Of a stretch of DNA of 64,000 nt, positions 8,233 to 16,680 are shown one piece after another. Source of the stretch: Peribacillus simplex. GTDB lineage: Bacteria; Bacillota; Bacilli; Bacillales; DSM-1321. The position numbers were made by a program, and so were the translations under genes. Each line of letters begins with the position of its first letter. The stretch's first letter is position 1. The notes below the pieces were generated by a model. That model saw only the letters and a program-made list of their open reading frames with translations. It was not told the DNA's origin and ran no database searches. Location of the stretch: NCBI RefSeq assembly GCF_030123325.1, contig NZ_CP126106.1:4120001-4184000 (forward strand), written 5' to 3'.

Positions 8233-9311
8233 AATGTTTCACCTTTTCCTTTTCCCTTTTTTATAATAAGAAATAACAGTATAATTGCAGCACTCAAAAG
8301 AAACAGACTACTGATTGGAAAGAAATATTTGTATATAAAATAAAAAAATGAAGTGGCATCCCAATGGATTAGCGTCCCAAAAACAATCATCAAATATAGG
8401 GAAAGCAGTATCCACTTCTGATGTTTTGAATTTGAGATTAATTTATATCCTATAAATAAACATAAACTTATTCGAATCATGGCACCTGAAAGCCATTGGA
8501 AAATCGACAGGAAATCGAGTCGAGTAATATAATAGCCAAACCTTAACAACTTCCATTGTTCATAAGCTGGATTCCTCATTTTCACTGCTTCCACAGAACC
8601 AAATTCTGCAATCGCTCCCATGAGGGGCCCTAACGTAAGCATGATTAAAATTACACCAACTAATAAAAGCCACTTGGCTTTTAGCTTACCTTTCAGGTAA
8701 GGAGTCAAAAATAGAAAAACGATAATTTCTAAATATCCTGCACTCGTATACAAAATTCCATTTAGAGTATTGCGATACCCGCTTTCAAATATCGGGAACA
8801 ATAATTCGTAATTCTTATTACTCGTATTCCCCAACCCCACAAATATCCCGAAAAAGGTGACGAACGGAAGAAACAGGAAAGCCAAAGTACTTATGGTGCG
8901 TATTCCTTTATAAGTTGCAAACATACAAGTAAATGTGAATAGGCTAACGACTACGATGTTTGGTATGTCATGAGTATAATTAGCCTTTGCCCAAATCACT
9001 GTAAATTTGACGGTAATGAAGGCGTTAAATATAAAGTACAACCCAAATGCTATAGAGAAAACATATGTAACTAAAGGTGTAGACCATTTTTTTAGAAAAG
9101 CGATTATATCTTCTTTATCTAGTTTTTTATAAATATAAAAAATAAATAGGGTCCAAACGATACAGGGAACAACACTGATTATGACACTTATCCATGCGTC
9201 GCGTTGAGATGCGGTTAAGATATTGGGAAGAAGCAGGACATGTACCATGAATCCTGTATTCATAATGATTAAAACATAGATGTGTACAGCCTGAATGACC
9301 TTTTGATCCAT
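8229..9311 (-). CDS. GerB-type germination permease, B subunit
   Basis: A 360-residue integral membrane protein of the spore germination GerB family in the APC transporter superfamily, with about ten predicted membrane helices. The first helix begins within MDQKVIQAVHIYVLIIMNTG, and the DAWISVIISVV and PFVTFFGIFVG segments are typical. It is the ligand-binding partner in known GerA-type receptors. It is the first gene of the operon here; many operons place A first. It starts at the ATG at 9311 after a GGGGGGA stretch. Expression is expected in the forespore, but I could not assign a sigma-G promoter with confidence in the 218 bases upstream. Confidence 0.92.
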   Translation of the reverse strand: MDQKVIQAVHIYVLIIMNTGFMVHVLLLPNILTASQRDAWISVIISVVPCIVWTLFIFYIYKKLDKEDIIAFLKKWSTPLVTYVFSIAFGLYFIFNAFITVKFTVIWAKANYTHDIPNIVVVSLFTFTCMFATYKGIRTISTLAFLFLPFVTFFGIFVGLGNTSNKNYELLFPIFESGYRNTLNGILYTSAGYLEIIVFLFLTPYLKGKLKAKWLLLVGVILIMLTLGPLMGAIAEFGSVEAVKMRNPAYEQWKLLRFGYYITRLDFLSIFQWLSGAMIRISLCLFIGYKLISNSKHQKWILLSLYLMIVFGTLIHWDATSFFYFIYKYFFPISSLFLLSAAIILLFLIIKKGKGKGETL

Positions 9312-9466
9312 AATATCCCCCCATTGAAAGTAATTTCCCCTTTTAAAAATTTATTTATGTAAAAACTTTCTCATGATACGAGAAATTGCCTGGCAGGGGT
9401 AGTATTTTCATCTCATGCAATAATTAAGATGTATAGGCCCTAAAAGAGTCGTAATTCAATTCCGGA

Positions 9467-9502
9467 GGCAAAAAAATAAGAGACAGCTTCAGGCTGCCTC
9501 AT
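9467..9502 (-). terminator. Terminator of gerM
   Basis: A stem GAGGCAGC/GCTGTCTC with a five-base loop and a TTATTTTTTT tail on the minus strand, just after gerM. It separates gerM from the germinant receptor operon. Confidence 0.85.
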
Positions 9503-9530
9503 TGTGCTATTTCGAATATAATATCGTTCT

Positions 9531-10610
9531 TTAAAAACTGCCTGTGTTGACTTTCTCTGGACGGACCACCGGTTCGGATAATTTCTTTCCTTCTTCATTG
9601 AGAACATCGGCGCTGCCCTGCACTTGTACTTCAACGCTTTCTATTCCTTTCTGTTCCGTTAAAGAAAGGACCAAGGCATCAAGGACTTCTTGTGATACCT
9701 TTTTCTCTTTAAAGCTTCCAAGGATATTTTCGTTAAAATTGAGGCTGACCTTACCTTCTGCCACTTTAGGCTCGTCAAGTAAAGCTACATCACTCATGAA
9801 CCCTGTTTGCAGGTTAGAACCCGAAGGACTCTTCGTTAATTCCTGAATGACTGCTGTTACATTATCAGACACCGTTTCACTGATCCTGCGCGTCACCGGA
9901 ACATAATAAGTATACTCCTCGTCACCGCCTACATAATAAACGGTCAGTGCTTTTGTATTGGAAATGTCGACTACGTCACTCGTATCGATATTGATTCCTG
10001 ACGACCTTGAGATATTTTCATCTATCGGTGTGCCATTGACCGGCATTTCGGAAATATCTTCCCCATTGATTCTCATTTGGATTTTTTCGACCGAGTCGAA
10101 TTGTGTCAGGGTCCATGTAATGGCTTGAAGGATTTTAAGTTCATCCTCTTTCTGATAGTTTTTGAACTCTGGCGAAAAGTCCGCTACAGCCACTCCGTCT
10201 TTAATGTTCACGCTTATTTGGGTATCGGCAGGAATGACGGCCCTGAACCCATTCGGAAGTTTATCCGTGACTGGTCCGTTACTGACAAGGTAATCAAGGG
10301 CCTGTTTAGCGACAGCTTCCGATTTAGGAAGTTCCAATGTCTGTGGAACCACATACCCGCTTTTATCAATTAAATATAACTCCGTCTTCACCGTTTTCGA
10401 TTCAACAGCGCCTTCTTCTCCATCAGCCGCCGGCTTTTCCTCACCATTCGTTTCTGTTTCTTTCAATGAAGATTCATCCTCGACTAAAGAAACATCCTTT
10501 GGCGGATCAATTTCCTTTTTCTCTTCACCGCCAAATAATCCGCAGCCCGAAAGCCAAAAAGAAGATGCCAGAATGGTCACAGCCATTGTTACTTTTGATT
10601 TATTGGACAT
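9531..10610 (-). CDS. gerM: Spore germination/sporulation lipoprotein GerM
   Basis: A 359-residue lipoprotein with two GerM (YceM-like) domains. The signal peptide ends WLSGC, with lipidated Cys at about residue 23, followed by an acidic linker (about 24-75). The first GerM domain spans about 78-195 (VKTELYLIDKSGYVVPQT start) and the second about 220-340 (LTVYYVGGDEEYTYYVPVTR start). In B. subtilis GerM is needed for normal sporulation and spore germination, and it helps assemble the feeding-tube complex between mother cell and forespore. The neighbour murI is conserved. A short dead gene lies between them. Confidence 0.93.
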   Translation of the reverse strand: MSNKSKVTMAVTILASSFWLSGCGLFGGEEKKEIDPPKDVSLVEDESSLKETETNGEEKPAADGEEGAVESKTVKTELYLIDKSGYVVPQTLELPKSEAVAKQALDYLVSNGPVTDKLPNGFRAVIPADTQISVNIKDGVAVADFSPEFKNYQKEDELKILQAITWTLTQFDSVEKIQMRINGEDISEMPVNGTPIDENISRSSGINIDTSDVVDISNTKALTVYYVGGDEEYTYYVPVTRRISETVSDNVTAVIQELTKSPSGSNLQTGFMSDVALLDEPKVAEGKVSLNFNENILGSFKEKKVSQEVLDALVLSLTEQKGIESVEVQVQGSADVLNEEGKKLSEPVVRPEKVNTGSF

Positions 10611-10672
10611 AAAATCACTCCTAGGACAGTTTGTACTCCTATTTATACGAGCCCTAGGGGAAAATAGACCAA

Positions 10673-10858
10673 TTATTTTTCTCTCTGATAATGGAGCCGG
10701 GCAACTTGCACGTACTGCTGCATCTTTGTCAGCTTCATTGGGATTTCAGGAACTCCTGATCGGAACAATCGAATCCCTTTCCCTTCTGTCCCTTAAAGCC
10801 TATCCATGCTTCCATCTTCTCTAGCGATATATCCATCCTGGCTTGCAGCTATATACAT
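10673..10858 (-). pseudogene. Relic of a RibD C-terminal/DHFR-like family gene
   Basis: On the minus strand a ribosome binding site (GGAGGGG) and ATG lead into MYIAASQDGYIAREDGSMD, the typical N-terminus of dihydrofolate-reductase-like RibD_C proteins (IAASLDGYIA pattern). An in-frame TAA follows after 21 residues, and then the same frame gives GKGIRLFRSGVPEIPMKLTK and ends in LHYQREK, which matches the C-terminus of that family (GEGIPLF...LHYEV). About 100 internal codons are missing. It is therefore an internally deleted pseudogene of 62 codons, located between murI and gerM. Confidence 0.75.
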
Positions 10859-10870
10859 TTTTCCCCTCCG

Positions 10871-10896
10871 AAAAAAAAGACTTCCAAATGGAAGCC
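10871..10896 (-). terminator. Terminator of murI
   Basis: A stem GGCTTCC/GGAAGTC with a four-base ATTT loop, followed by eight T on the minus strand directly after the murI stop. Confidence 0.85.
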
Positions 10897-11700
10897 TTAT
10901 AAGTGATCAATTTTAATTGTTTCGATGTCATTGACATGAATACCGAGCCAGCTCGACGCGATGGAGCCGAACATATCTTTTGAACCGGTTGTGTAAAAGT
11001 GATGAACTGGACGGAGCTTGCTTTTATTGATTAATTTATAGTAATCCAATATGACACTTGCCTCACGGGCCGTCTCTTCCCCAGAGGAAATGACTTGTAC
11101 TTCATCCCCCATATAGGAAGAGATTACAGGCCCCAGCAGCGGATAATGGGTACAGCCAAGGATCAATGTGTCGATCTTCGTTTTCTTCAACGGGTTCAAG
11201 GTTTGTGCCACGACCCTATTGACGATACCCCCTTGAAACTCCCCGCTTTCCACGATTGGGACAAATTTCGGACATGCCAAACTATCTACTTTCACATCGG
11301 AATTGATGGAAGCAAGCGCGTCATCATAAGCTTTGCTTTTTACCGTGCCTTCCGTACCAATAACGCCAATATGCAAGGAATCAGAAACTTTCAATGCCGC
11401 CCTTGCCCCTGGATGTATGACACCCAGCACAGGAATCGGAAGTATTGCCCTGATCTCATCCAATACGGCTGCAGTCGCCGTATTGCAAGCGATGATCAGC
11501 ATTTTTATATCCTTCTTCATCAAGAACCTCGTCATCTGCCATGTGAAGGTTTGGACATCTTTTTTTGTCCTCGGCCCATAAGGGCATCTTGCTGTATCAC
11601 CTAAGTAAATTATATTTTCATTTGGTAGCTGACGCATGACTTCTTTAGCAACTGTCAAGCCGCCTACCCCTGAATCAATGATGCCTATCGGTTGTTTCAA
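10897..11700 (-). CDS. murI: Glutamate racemase
   Basis: A 267-residue enzyme converting L-glutamate to D-glutamate for peptidoglycan, and in bacilli also a source for poly-gamma-glutamate. It carries IGIIDSGVGGLTV with the catalytic-loop Asp/Ser, GDTARCPYG, the first catalytic cysteine in IIACNTATA (about residues 70-78) and the second in LILGCTHYPLL (about 179-189). Length is that of the RacE type. It is followed by a strong terminator, and the MarR-type gene lies only ten bases upstream, so the two are probably cotranscribed, as ysmB-racE are in B. subtilis. Confidence 0.96.
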   Translation of the reverse strand: MKQPIGIIDSGVGGLTVAKEVMRQLPNENIIYLGDTARCPYGPRTKKDVQTFTWQMTRFLMKKDIKMLIIACNTATAAVLDEIRAILPIPVLGVIHPGARAALKVSDSLHIGVIGTEGTVKSKAYDDALASINSDVKVDSLACPKFVPIVESGEFQGGIVNRVVAQTLNPLKKTKIDTLILGCTHYPLLGPVISSYMGDEVQVISSGEETAREASVILDYYKLINKSKLRPVHHFYTTGSKDMFGSIASSWLGIHVNDIETIKIDHL

Positions 11701-11710
11701 AAAACTCGCC

Positions 11711-12154
11711 TCATTTTTCTTTCATTTCTTGATGTAGTTTTGCTAGAATCCCTTTGAGGGACCTTATGTCAGATTCGTTAAAATTGACTAACACGCCACT
11801 CAAGTACTGTTGTCGTTTATTAATTACTTCTTCGATAATCCGTTCACCCTCTTCAAGAAGGTGAATTCGAACCACACGCCGGTCCTTTTCATCCCTGACA
11901 CGCTGAACAAGCTGATGTTTCTCCATGCGGTCAATCAGATCCGTCGTTGTGCTGAAGGCGAGAAACATCTTCGTGGACAATTCGCCAATCGTCATGTCGC
12001 CTGATTCAAAAAGCCATTGCAAAGCCACGAATTGAGGAATGGTAATTTTATAATCATGGAGAATTTCTCTTCCCCTTTGCTTAAGCCATGTCGATACATA
12101 GCGCAATTCCTTCTCGATATCGGCTACATATGCCGCCTGCTTCTCTTCATCCAT
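11711..12154 (-). CDS. ysmB: MarR family transcriptional regulator (YsmB-like)
   Basis: A 147-residue winged-helix repressor. DYKITIPQFVALQWLFESGDMTIGELSTKMFLAFSTTTDLIDRMEK covers the helix-turn-helix (about residues 30-80), then the wing with the MarR hallmark VQRVRDEKDRRVVRIHL (about 82-98) and a C-terminal dimerisation helix. I use the ATG at 12154 because GGGGAG lies seven bases upstream; a longer reading frame has no support. It sits directly upstream of murI, as ysmB does in B. subtilis. Ligand and targets are unknown. Confidence 0.9.
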   Translation of the reverse strand: MDEEKQAAYVADIEKELRYVSTWLKQRGREILHDYKITIPQFVALQWLFESGDMTIGELSTKMFLAFSTTTDLIDRMEKHQLVQRVRDEKDRRVVRIHLLEEGERIIEEVINKRQQYLSGVLVNFNESDIRSLKGILAKLHQEMKEK

Positions 12155-12376
12155 ACACACAGCTCCCCACTTCATGAAACTTATCATACTACCATTTTGG
12201 ATGAAAGTGAAATGATTTTCAAGATTGATTGCCTGGAAGCATAATGAAACCCCATACATAAAAATAAGCAGCATCCAAAGAAGTCAAAACAACCAAGTTG
12301 CTTTGCCCTTCCTTATATGCTGCCAATAAACGGGAGAGAAATTATTTATAAGGCTTACGTATTAAGAGTTAACACA

Positions 12377-12601
12377 TTAAAGCTTAAGTTCTCCCATACG
12401 AAGGAGTTCTATGACTGCCTGCGAACGTCCTTTAACTCCAAGCTTCTGCATCGCATTCGAAATATGGTTTCGAACTGTTTTTTCGCTAATAAACAATTCA
12501 CCTGCGATTTCTTTTGTTGTTTTGTCTTGTACTAGTAACTCAAATACTTCTTTTTCTCTTTTGGTGAGTAGTGGCTTATGAGTGAATTCGTTCTCCTTCA
12601 A
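12377..12601 (-). CDS. gerE: Spore coat transcriptional regulator GerE
   Basis: A 74-residue LuxR-type DNA-binding protein consisting of almost nothing but the helix-turn-helix: LLTKREKEVFELLVQDKTTKEI then ISEKTVRNHISNAMQKLGVKGRSQAVIELLR, quoted in pieces. It is the same length as B. subtilis GerE (74 residues) and very similar. GerE is the last mother-cell regulator in sporulation, activating or repressing sigma-K-dependent coat genes. It is monocistronic here. A sigma-K promoter is expected upstream, but I did not assign one. Confidence 0.96.
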   Translation of the reverse strand: MKENEFTHKPLLTKREKEVFELLVQDKTTKEIAGELFISEKTVRNHISNAMQKLGVKGRSQAVIELLRMGELKL

Positions 12602-12707
12602 GTAATGTTACCCTCCTTGCCTTCACCAGCATAAAACCCGGAGTGGGTGTCTATTTAGTCAAGATATAGTATGTCGGCTAGGGCAATGGAGTGACTCTTT
12701 TGCTTGT

Positions 12708-13196
12708 CTAAATGGAAATATTTTTAGGAATGTTCAGCTCTGTATGCCACATCGATCGCTTCATCTCTTCCGTCCAAGCTACGGGCCTTCCGGTGGCCTT
12801 GGAGACTTGTACAATCGTCCCCCTGCCCGTTAAACAAATTGAACCATCTTGTTTGGTACCCATATAATGTATGTCCACTGAAGAATTTCCGATAAGGTCA
12901 GCTTTCACATGGATTGTCAACCGATCATTGAAAAACACCTGCTTCAGGTAATCACACTGTAAATTTGCAACAACCGGCATCTCACCGCATTCAGCCGAGG
13001 TCCAATCCTTCATGAACCCCATTCTGTTGAAATACTCAATCCGAGCCTCCTCAAAATAAGTAAAAGGAATCGTGTTATTCAAGTGCCCAAACATATCAGT
13101 TTCCGAAAAGCGAACCTTAATTTCATGTTTAAAAGAAAAATCATTGATCCACTCCGTTATATTATCGATATATGATATTTTGCCCAACTTGTGCAC
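12708..13196 (-). CDS. ysmA: Acyl-CoA thioesterase, 4HBT hotdog family (YsmA-like)
   Basis: A 162-residue hotdog-fold protein. The core KVRFSETDMFGHLNNTIPFTYFEEAR (about residues 27-52, split) is the 4-hydroxybenzoyl-CoA thioesterase signature with the catalytic Asp of ETDMFGH. FNDRLTIHVKADLIGNSSVD and TGRGTIVQVSKATGRP follow. It should hydrolyse an acyl-CoA, but the chain specificity is unknown. The start at 13196 is GTG and spacing to AAAGGG is poor; a TTG nine bases later is a reasonable alternative. A FadR-like operator lies about 14 bases upstream, which would tie it to fatty-acid degradation. Confidence 0.9.
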   Translation of the reverse strand: MHKLGKISYIDNITEWINDFSFKHEIKVRFSETDMFGHLNNTIPFTYFEEARIEYFNRMGFMKDWTSAECGEMPVVANLQCDYLKQVFFNDRLTIHVKADLIGNSSVDIHYMGTKQDGSICLTGRGTIVQVSKATGRPVAWTEEMKRSMWHTELNIPKNISI

Positions 13197-13209
13197 ACCC
13201 TTTCTGAAT

Positions 13210-13227
13210 TGAATGACTATTCACTCA
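13210..13227 (-). promoter_or_regulatory. FadR-like operator upstream of ysmA
   Basis: The 18-mer TGAATGACTATTCACTCA matches the B. subtilis FadR (YsiA) consensus TGAATGANTANTCATTCA at 15 of 16 fixed positions. On the minus strand it lies just downstream of a TATAAAAT -10-like element, the right place for repression. A second site of this kind precedes fadR at 25001-25020. Confidence 0.65.
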
Positions 13228-13411
13228 TTTTATAAGAAAACAACGATAATGAAAAGGATTTTCTATTGAAGCAGGTCAATTTTATCAAGCTCACTTCATT
13301 AATCAAACCCTTCACCGTTGGCTTGATGCCGCATTTACACTTCGATCCCAGTTATCAATCATTTATTATTGCTGTCGGTTCCCAACCAAGTCTACGTATG
13401 TAAAACATTGT
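13228..13411. other. Intergenic stretch between sdhB and ysmA
   Basis: Contains the probable ysmA promoter (TATAAAAT near 13230 on the minus strand). I see no other gene or repeat. Confidence 0.5.
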
Positions 13412-13447
13412 AAAAAAAGAACCCATATCATAAGATACAGGTTCTTT
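13412..13447 (-). terminator. Terminator of sdhCAB
   Basis: A stem AAGAACC/GGTTCTT with an imperfect inner helix and a T run on the minus strand, just after the sdhB stop. Confidence 0.8.
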
Positions 13448-13458
13448 CTTGTTCATCA

Positions 13459-14232
13459 TTAAACTTCATCGCTGCCGAAGAAGTTACGGAATTGTTGGAT
13501 CGTAGTATCACGGTTCAACGCGGCAATCGAAGTCGTTAATGGAATGCCTTTAGGGCAAGACTGCACGCAGTTTTGTGAATTACCGCAGTTTGCAAGTCCT
13601 CCATCACCCATGATCGTATTTAAACGTTCAGCTTTGTTCATTGCACCTGTTGGATGTGCATTGAATAAACGAACTTGCGATAATGGTTGTGGCCCAATGA
13701 AGTCTGAATTGCTGTTTACGTTCGGACAAGCTTCCAGACAAACACCGCAAGTCATACATTTAGATAACTCGTAAGCCCATTGGCGTTTCTTTTCTGGCAT
13801 ACGAGGTCCTGGTCCAAGATTGTACGTTCCATCGATTGGAATCCATGCCTTTACCTTTTTCAATGAGTCGAACATACGGCTGCGATCGACTTGCAGGTCA
13901 CGAACAACAGGGAATGTACGCATTGGAGCTAGACGAACCGGCTGCTCCAATTGATCGATAAGAGCTGTACATGATTGTCTTGGTTTACCATTGATAACCA
14001 TTGAACAAGCACCACATACCTCTTCAAGACAGTTCATGTCCCATGCGATTGCTGTAGTGTGCTTGCCTTGTACAGTTACTGGATTACGACGGATTTCCAT
14101 TAGAGCGGAAATTACGTTCATATTCGGGCGGTACGCTAATTCGAATTCCTCATCATAAGGAGCTGAATCCGGTGTATCTTGACGAGTGATTATAAAACGG
14201 ACTGTTTTAGTCTCAGATTTAGTTTCAACCAT
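13459..14232 (-). CDS. sdhB: Succinate dehydrogenase iron-sulfur subunit
   Basis: A 257-residue iron-sulfur subunit of respiratory complex II, passing electrons from the flavin of SdhA to the membrane heme/quinone site. The [2Fe-2S] ligands are in CLEEVCGACSMVINGKPRQSC (split, about residues 69-89). The [4Fe-4S] cluster is in CMTCGVCLEACPN (about 157-169). The [3Fe-4S] ligands include CGNSQNCVQSCPKG (about 216-229). It is the last gene of the sdhCAB operon, 17 bases after sdhA, and is followed by a terminator. Confidence 0.97.
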   Translation of the reverse strand: MVETKSETKTVRFIITRQDTPDSAPYDEEFELAYRPNMNVISALMEIRRNPVTVQGKHTTAIAWDMNCLEEVCGACSMVINGKPRQSCTALIDQLEQPVRLAPMRTFPVVRDLQVDRSRMFDSLKKVKAWIPIDGTYNLGPGPRMPEKKRQWAYELSKCMTCGVCLEACPNVNSNSDFIGPQPLSQVRLFNAHPTGAMNKAERLNTIMGDGGLANCGNSQNCVQSCPKGIPLTTSIAALNRDTTIQQFRNFFGSDEV

Positions 14233-14249
14233 TTTTTTGCTCCCCCTCT

Positions 14250-16001
14250 TTAGTGTTTCGTAGTGTAGTCACGTTTACGCGGTGCGATCAGTGATACATC
14301 AATATCTTCATAATGGAATTCAGGTGCTTGATCCAAGCCTTTGAATGTTGCCATAGTAGTTTTCATGAATTCCTCATCATTACGTTCCGGGAAATCAGGT
14401 TTGTAATGCGCTCCGCGGCTTTCGTCACGGTTTAACGCACCAATTGTGATTACACGAGCCAATTGCATCATGTTTTGCAGCTGTCTAGTGAATGCTGCTC
14501 CTTGGTTACTCCATTTTGCCGTGTCATTGATGTTAATTTTCTTGTAACGTTCCATCAGCTCAAGAATCTTGTTATCCGTTTCTTTCAGCTTGTCATTGTA
14601 ACGAACTACAGTAACATGCTGTGTCATCCACTCACCAAGTTCTTTGTGAAGGATGTACGCATTTTCGTTACCATCAAGAGACATGACTTCATTCCATTTC
14701 TCCTGTTCTTGTTTTTCGTACCCTTCATACAATGAAGAAGGAATGGATTCTGAAGTTTTATCAAGGCCTTCAATATATTTAACGGCATTCGGTCCAGCGA
14801 CTGAACCACCATAGATTGCAGAAAGAAGTGAGTTCGCACCAAGACGGTTACCGCCATGTTGTGAGTAGTCACACTCACCTGCAGCGAATAAACCTTTGAT
14901 GTTAGTCATTTGGTCATAATCCACCCAAAGTCCGCCCATAGAATAGTGAACGGCAGGGAAAATTTTCATTGGAACTTTACGAGGATCTTCACCCATGAAT
15001 TTCTCGTAGATTTCAATGATTCCGCCAAGTTTTATATCAAGTAATTTAGGATCTTTATGTGATAGATCCAGGTAAACCATGTTTTCTCCATTTATGCCAA
15101 GCTTCATGTTCATACATACGTCGAAGATTTCACGAGTCGCGATATCACGAGGTACCAGATTTCCATAAGCAGGGTATTTTTCTTCAAGGAAATACCAAGG
15201 TTTTCCGTCTTTATATGTCCAGATACGTCCACCTTCACCACGAGCGGATTCACTCATCAGACGAAGTTTGTCATCTCCAGGGATTGCTGTCGGGTGAATT
15301 TGAATGAATTCACCATTTGCATAATTTACACCTTGTTGATAAACGATGGAAGCTGCTGATCCTGTATTGATCATTGAGTTAGTTGATTTACCGAAAATGA
15401 TTCCAGGGCCGCCGCTCGCCATGATGACTGCGTCGCCAGGGAATGATTTGATTTCCATTGAAGTCAGGTTTTGAGCTACGATACCGCGTGCTGTTTGCTC
15501 ATCATCGATAACAGCTCCAAGGAATTCCCAGCCTTCATATTTCGTTACAAGGCCTTCAACTTCATAACGGCGAACCTGCTCGTCCAATGCGTAAAGTAAT
15601 TGCTGACCAGTTGTTGCACCAGCGAATGCTGTACGGCTATGTTGAGTACCACCGAAACGACGGAAATCAAGAAGACCTTCCGGAGTACGGTTGAACATTA
15701 CACCCATACGGTCAAACATGTGGATGATCGATGGTGCTGCTTCGCACATCGCTTTAACCGGCGGTTGGTTAGCCAAGAAATCTCCGCCATAAACTGTATC
15801 GTCGAAGTGGATGTATGGAGAATCCCCTTCACCTTTTGTATTAACTGCCCCGTTGATTCCGCCTTGGGCACAAACTGAGTGAGAGCGTTTAACAGGCACT
15901 AAAGAAAATAAATCAACCTGTTGTCCCAGCTCTGCTGCTTTGATCGTAGCCATTAATCCAGCTAGACCTCCACCAACGATAACTATTTTACCTTTACCCA
16001 A
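14250..16001 (-). CDS. sdhA: Succinate dehydrogenase flavoprotein subunit
   Basis: A 583-residue catalytic subunit oxidising succinate to fumarate. The N-terminal FAD-binding motif is IVIVGGGLAGLMATIKAAE. The region RSHSVCAQGGINGAVNTKG includes the histidine that binds FAD covalently in the family. Substrate-site motifs FIQIHPTAIPG and GEGGRIW are present, and a GGNRLGANSLLSAIYGG motif lies near the middle. I place the start at the TTG at 16001 because AAGGGAG sits eight bases upstream and the length then matches B. subtilis (586). A TTG at 16031 would add ten residues without a good ribosome binding site. Confidence 0.95.
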   Translation of the reverse strand: MGKGKIVIVGGGLAGLMATIKAAELGQQVDLFSLVPVKRSHSVCAQGGINGAVNTKGEGDSPYIHFDDTVYGGDFLANQPPVKAMCEAAPSIIHMFDRMGVMFNRTPEGLLDFRRFGGTQHSRTAFAGATTGQQLLYALDEQVRRYEVEGLVTKYEGWEFLGAVIDDEQTARGIVAQNLTSMEIKSFPGDAVIMASGGPGIIFGKSTNSMINTGSAASIVYQQGVNYANGEFIQIHPTAIPGDDKLRLMSESARGEGGRIWTYKDGKPWYFLEEKYPAYGNLVPRDIATREIFDVCMNMKLGINGENMVYLDLSHKDPKLLDIKLGGIIEIYEKFMGEDPRKVPMKIFPAVHYSMGGLWVDYDQMTNIKGLFAAGECDYSQHGGNRLGANSLLSAIYGGSVAGPNAVKYIEGLDKTSESIPSSLYEGYEKQEQEKWNEVMSLDGNENAYILHKELGEWMTQHVTVVRYNDKLKETDNKILELMERYKKININDTAKWSNQGAAFTRQLQNMMQLARVITIGALNRDESRGAHYKPDFPERNDEEFMKTTMATFKGLDQAPEFHYEDIDVSLIAPRKRDYTTKH

Positions 16002-16071
16002 TTCTGTCACTCCCTTATTTCCATTAGCCAAGCTATGTTTTTCCTAATACTTATAAATGAACTCTATCTTC

Positions 16072-16680
16072 TTATACGAAAGCGAAAATTGCGCTGACTC
16101 CGATATAAGAAAGAAGAACGAAAACGATCAATGTAAAGTAAGTCATGATTCTTTGCGATCTTGGTGAAACTGTCAGACCCCAGCTCACAGCAAATGACCA
16201 TAATCCATTAGCAAAGTGGAAGATTGCCGAGATTACACCAACAATATAGAACACAAGCATGAATGGACTGGAGAAAATATCTGCCATCATGTCAAAGTTA
16301 ACTTCAGCACCCATAGCTGCTTGAATCCTTGTTGCCCATATATGCCAAACAAGGAAGATCAATGTTATGATTCCAGTTAGGCGTTGCAGCATGAACATCC
16401 AGTTACGGAAGAAACTAAATCTGCCTAAATTGTTTTTTGCTGTAAAGGCAATATAAATTCCGTACACAGCATGGAAAATGAGCGGTAGATAGATGACGAC
16501 CCATTCTACCAAAATCTTCACGGGCGTAAACTCAATTAAATGAACTGCCCCATTAAAAGTTTCTTCTCCTTTTGTTGCCATAAAGTTTACCGATAAATGA
16601 AAAATTAGGAATAGACCAATTGGAATTACTCCTAGAAGTGAATGAAGCCTGCGATTCCCAAACTCACGATTCTTTGCCAC
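16072..16680 (-). CDS. sdhC: Succinate dehydrogenase cytochrome b558 subunit
   Basis: A 202-residue membrane anchor of complex II with five predicted helices, holding two b hemes in the Bacillus type. The start GTG at 16680 follows GGGGGG and gives the same length as B. subtilis SdhC; the longer frame to 16716 lacks a ribosome binding site. Family residues are visible in RRLHSLLGVIPIGLFLIFHL, LPLIFHAVYGIYIAF and IFHFANGLWSFAVSWG, with the heme-ligand histidines inside helices. It is the first gene of sdhCAB. Upstream lies a 383-base leader and promoter region shared with divergent yslB. Confidence 0.95.
   Translation of the reverse strand: MAKNREFGNRRLHSLLGVIPIGLFLIFHLSVNFMATKGEETFNGAVHLIEFTPVKILVEWVVIYLPLIFHAVYGIYIAFTAKNNLGRFSFFRNWMFMLQRLTGIITLIFLVWHIWATRIQAAMGAEVNFDMMADIFSSPFMLVFYIVGVISAIFHFANGLWSFAVSWGLTVSPRSQRIMTYFTLIVFVLLSYIGVSAIFAFV

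Noticed and set aside
9312..9466. A 5' fragment of rph upstream of the germination operon
   Set aside because: I compared the stretch with the start of RNase PH from memory (MRxDGRxxxxLRP) and found no likeness, so only the 3' relic is called.
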